Shown here: one piece after another, positions 14,249 through 14,348 of the stretch
How positions within the stretch are numbered: position 1 is the stretch's first letter
Layout: each line of letters opens with the position of its first letter
Assembly: GCA_947489925.1 (NCBI GenBank)
Contig: CANLFK010000038.1
Coordinates: 1 to 14,348 of the forward strand
Source of the DNA: Candidatus Caenarcanales bacterium
Lineage (GTDB): Bacteria; Cyanobacteriota; Vampirovibrionia; Caenarcaniphilales; Caenarcanaceae
Length of the DNA stretch: 14,348 nt
Direction: 5' to 3'
Position numbers and translations under genes: made by a program
Notes under the pieces: generated by a model
The model's database searches: none
Told to the model about the DNA's origin: nothing
What the model saw: the letters and a program-made list of their open reading frames with translations, nothing else

Positions 14249-14348
14249 TTAGGATAAACGATTAAGCATAATTTTAGTCATAGAAAGGTAAATCCAAGCT
14301 TCAGAATAGACAGCTTTCATTTCATAATCCTTGGATAAACGCCTGAAT
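14249..14348 (-). CDS. IS5-family transposase, C-terminal fragment (partial at window edge)
   Basis: The last 32 codons of a transposase, ending in TAA at 14251-14249. The protein reads FRRLSKDYE, then SEAWIYLSMTKIMLNRLS at the end. This is the standard IS5-group C-terminus: RRL.KDYE, which includes the last catalytic Glu region, followed by SEA-I--AM--LMLRRL. It is open at the window edge. Nothing here shows whether the full gene is intact. Confidence 0.8.
   Translation of the reverse strand, partial: FRRLSKDYEMKAVYSEAWIYLSMTKIMLNRLS

Larger units (their letters stand above)
14227..14348 (-). mobile_element. IS5-family insertion sequence, 3' end only (runs off the right edge)
   Basis: The element ends at a terminal repeat, GAAGCTGTCTTAAAA (14227-14241), with TTA outside it at 14224-14226. 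The transposase C-terminus follows inward. Orientation is the same as for the element on the left of the window. Both may be copies of one IS; this cannot be tested because they share no overlapping segment except the end repeats. Confidence 0.8.

Noticed and set aside
1..14348. Classical composite transposon carrying the cluster
   Set aside because: The interval holds housekeeping genes (fusA, tRNA-Trp, trpE, mreC). Two same-direction IS ends are better explained by a multicopy IS and assembly breaks, though mobilisation is not excluded.
1..14348. CRISPR array or tandem repeats
   Set aside because: No regularly spaced direct repeats were seen; homopolymer-like A/T runs are due to base composition.

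Overview
The window is an A+T-rich bacterial chromosome segment, densely coded and cut off at both ends inside IS5-like insertion sequences. The best lineage clue is the elongation factor G at 7791-9860. Its G domain carries wording I associate with cyanobacterial EF-G (RTGADFFRVY, then LRAN..PIQLPIG). No photosynthesis gene is present, base composition is very A+T-rich, and nearly all genes lack a Shine-Dalgarno sequence. I therefore read it as probably a non-photosynthetic relative of Cyanobacteria (Melainabacteria/Vampirovibrionia type). This is inference from a few motifs, not a phylogeny.

Layout. (1) 1-145: 5' end of an IS5-family element, reading leftward: transposase N-terminus at 1-79 and terminal inverted repeat at 131-145. 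(2) 146-240: a scrap of a second Rieske oxygenase gene, into which that IS appears to have inserted. (3) 249-2963, plus strand: three tightly overlapping genes for a GNAT-like protein, a Rieske oxygenase and a ferritin-like diiron protein. (4) 7731-2960, minus strand: five tightly packed genes for an AurF-like diiron oxygenase, a plant-type 2Fe-2S ferredoxin, a second Rieske oxygenase, a membrane hexapeptide acyltransferase and a GH3-type acyl-adenylating amide synthetase. The two gene runs converge and their stop codons overlap. (5) 7791-9860: fusA on the minus strand, with tRNA-Trp diverging from it. (6) 10109-11277, plus strand: a 6-pyruvoyl-tetrahydropterin synthase homologue and a family 4 uracil-DNA glycosylase. 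(7) 14163-11303, minus strand: trpE then mreC. (8) 14227-14348: 3' end of an IS5-family element in the same orientation as the one on the left.

How the genes may work together. The eight genes at 249-7731 look like one biosynthetic cluster. They encode four oxygen-activating metalloenzymes (two Rieske non-haem iron, two diiron), one ferredoxin to feed them electrons, one carboxylate-activating amide synthetase (GH3) and two acyl-transfer enzymes (GNAT-like and membrane hexapeptide). No polyketide synthase, NRPS or ferredoxin reductase is visible. The product cannot be named from sequence; an oxidised, amide-linked, possibly lipid-like small molecule is a reasonable inference. The rest of the window is housekeeping: translation, DNA repair, pterin/folate or queuosine metabolism, tryptophan synthesis and cell shape.
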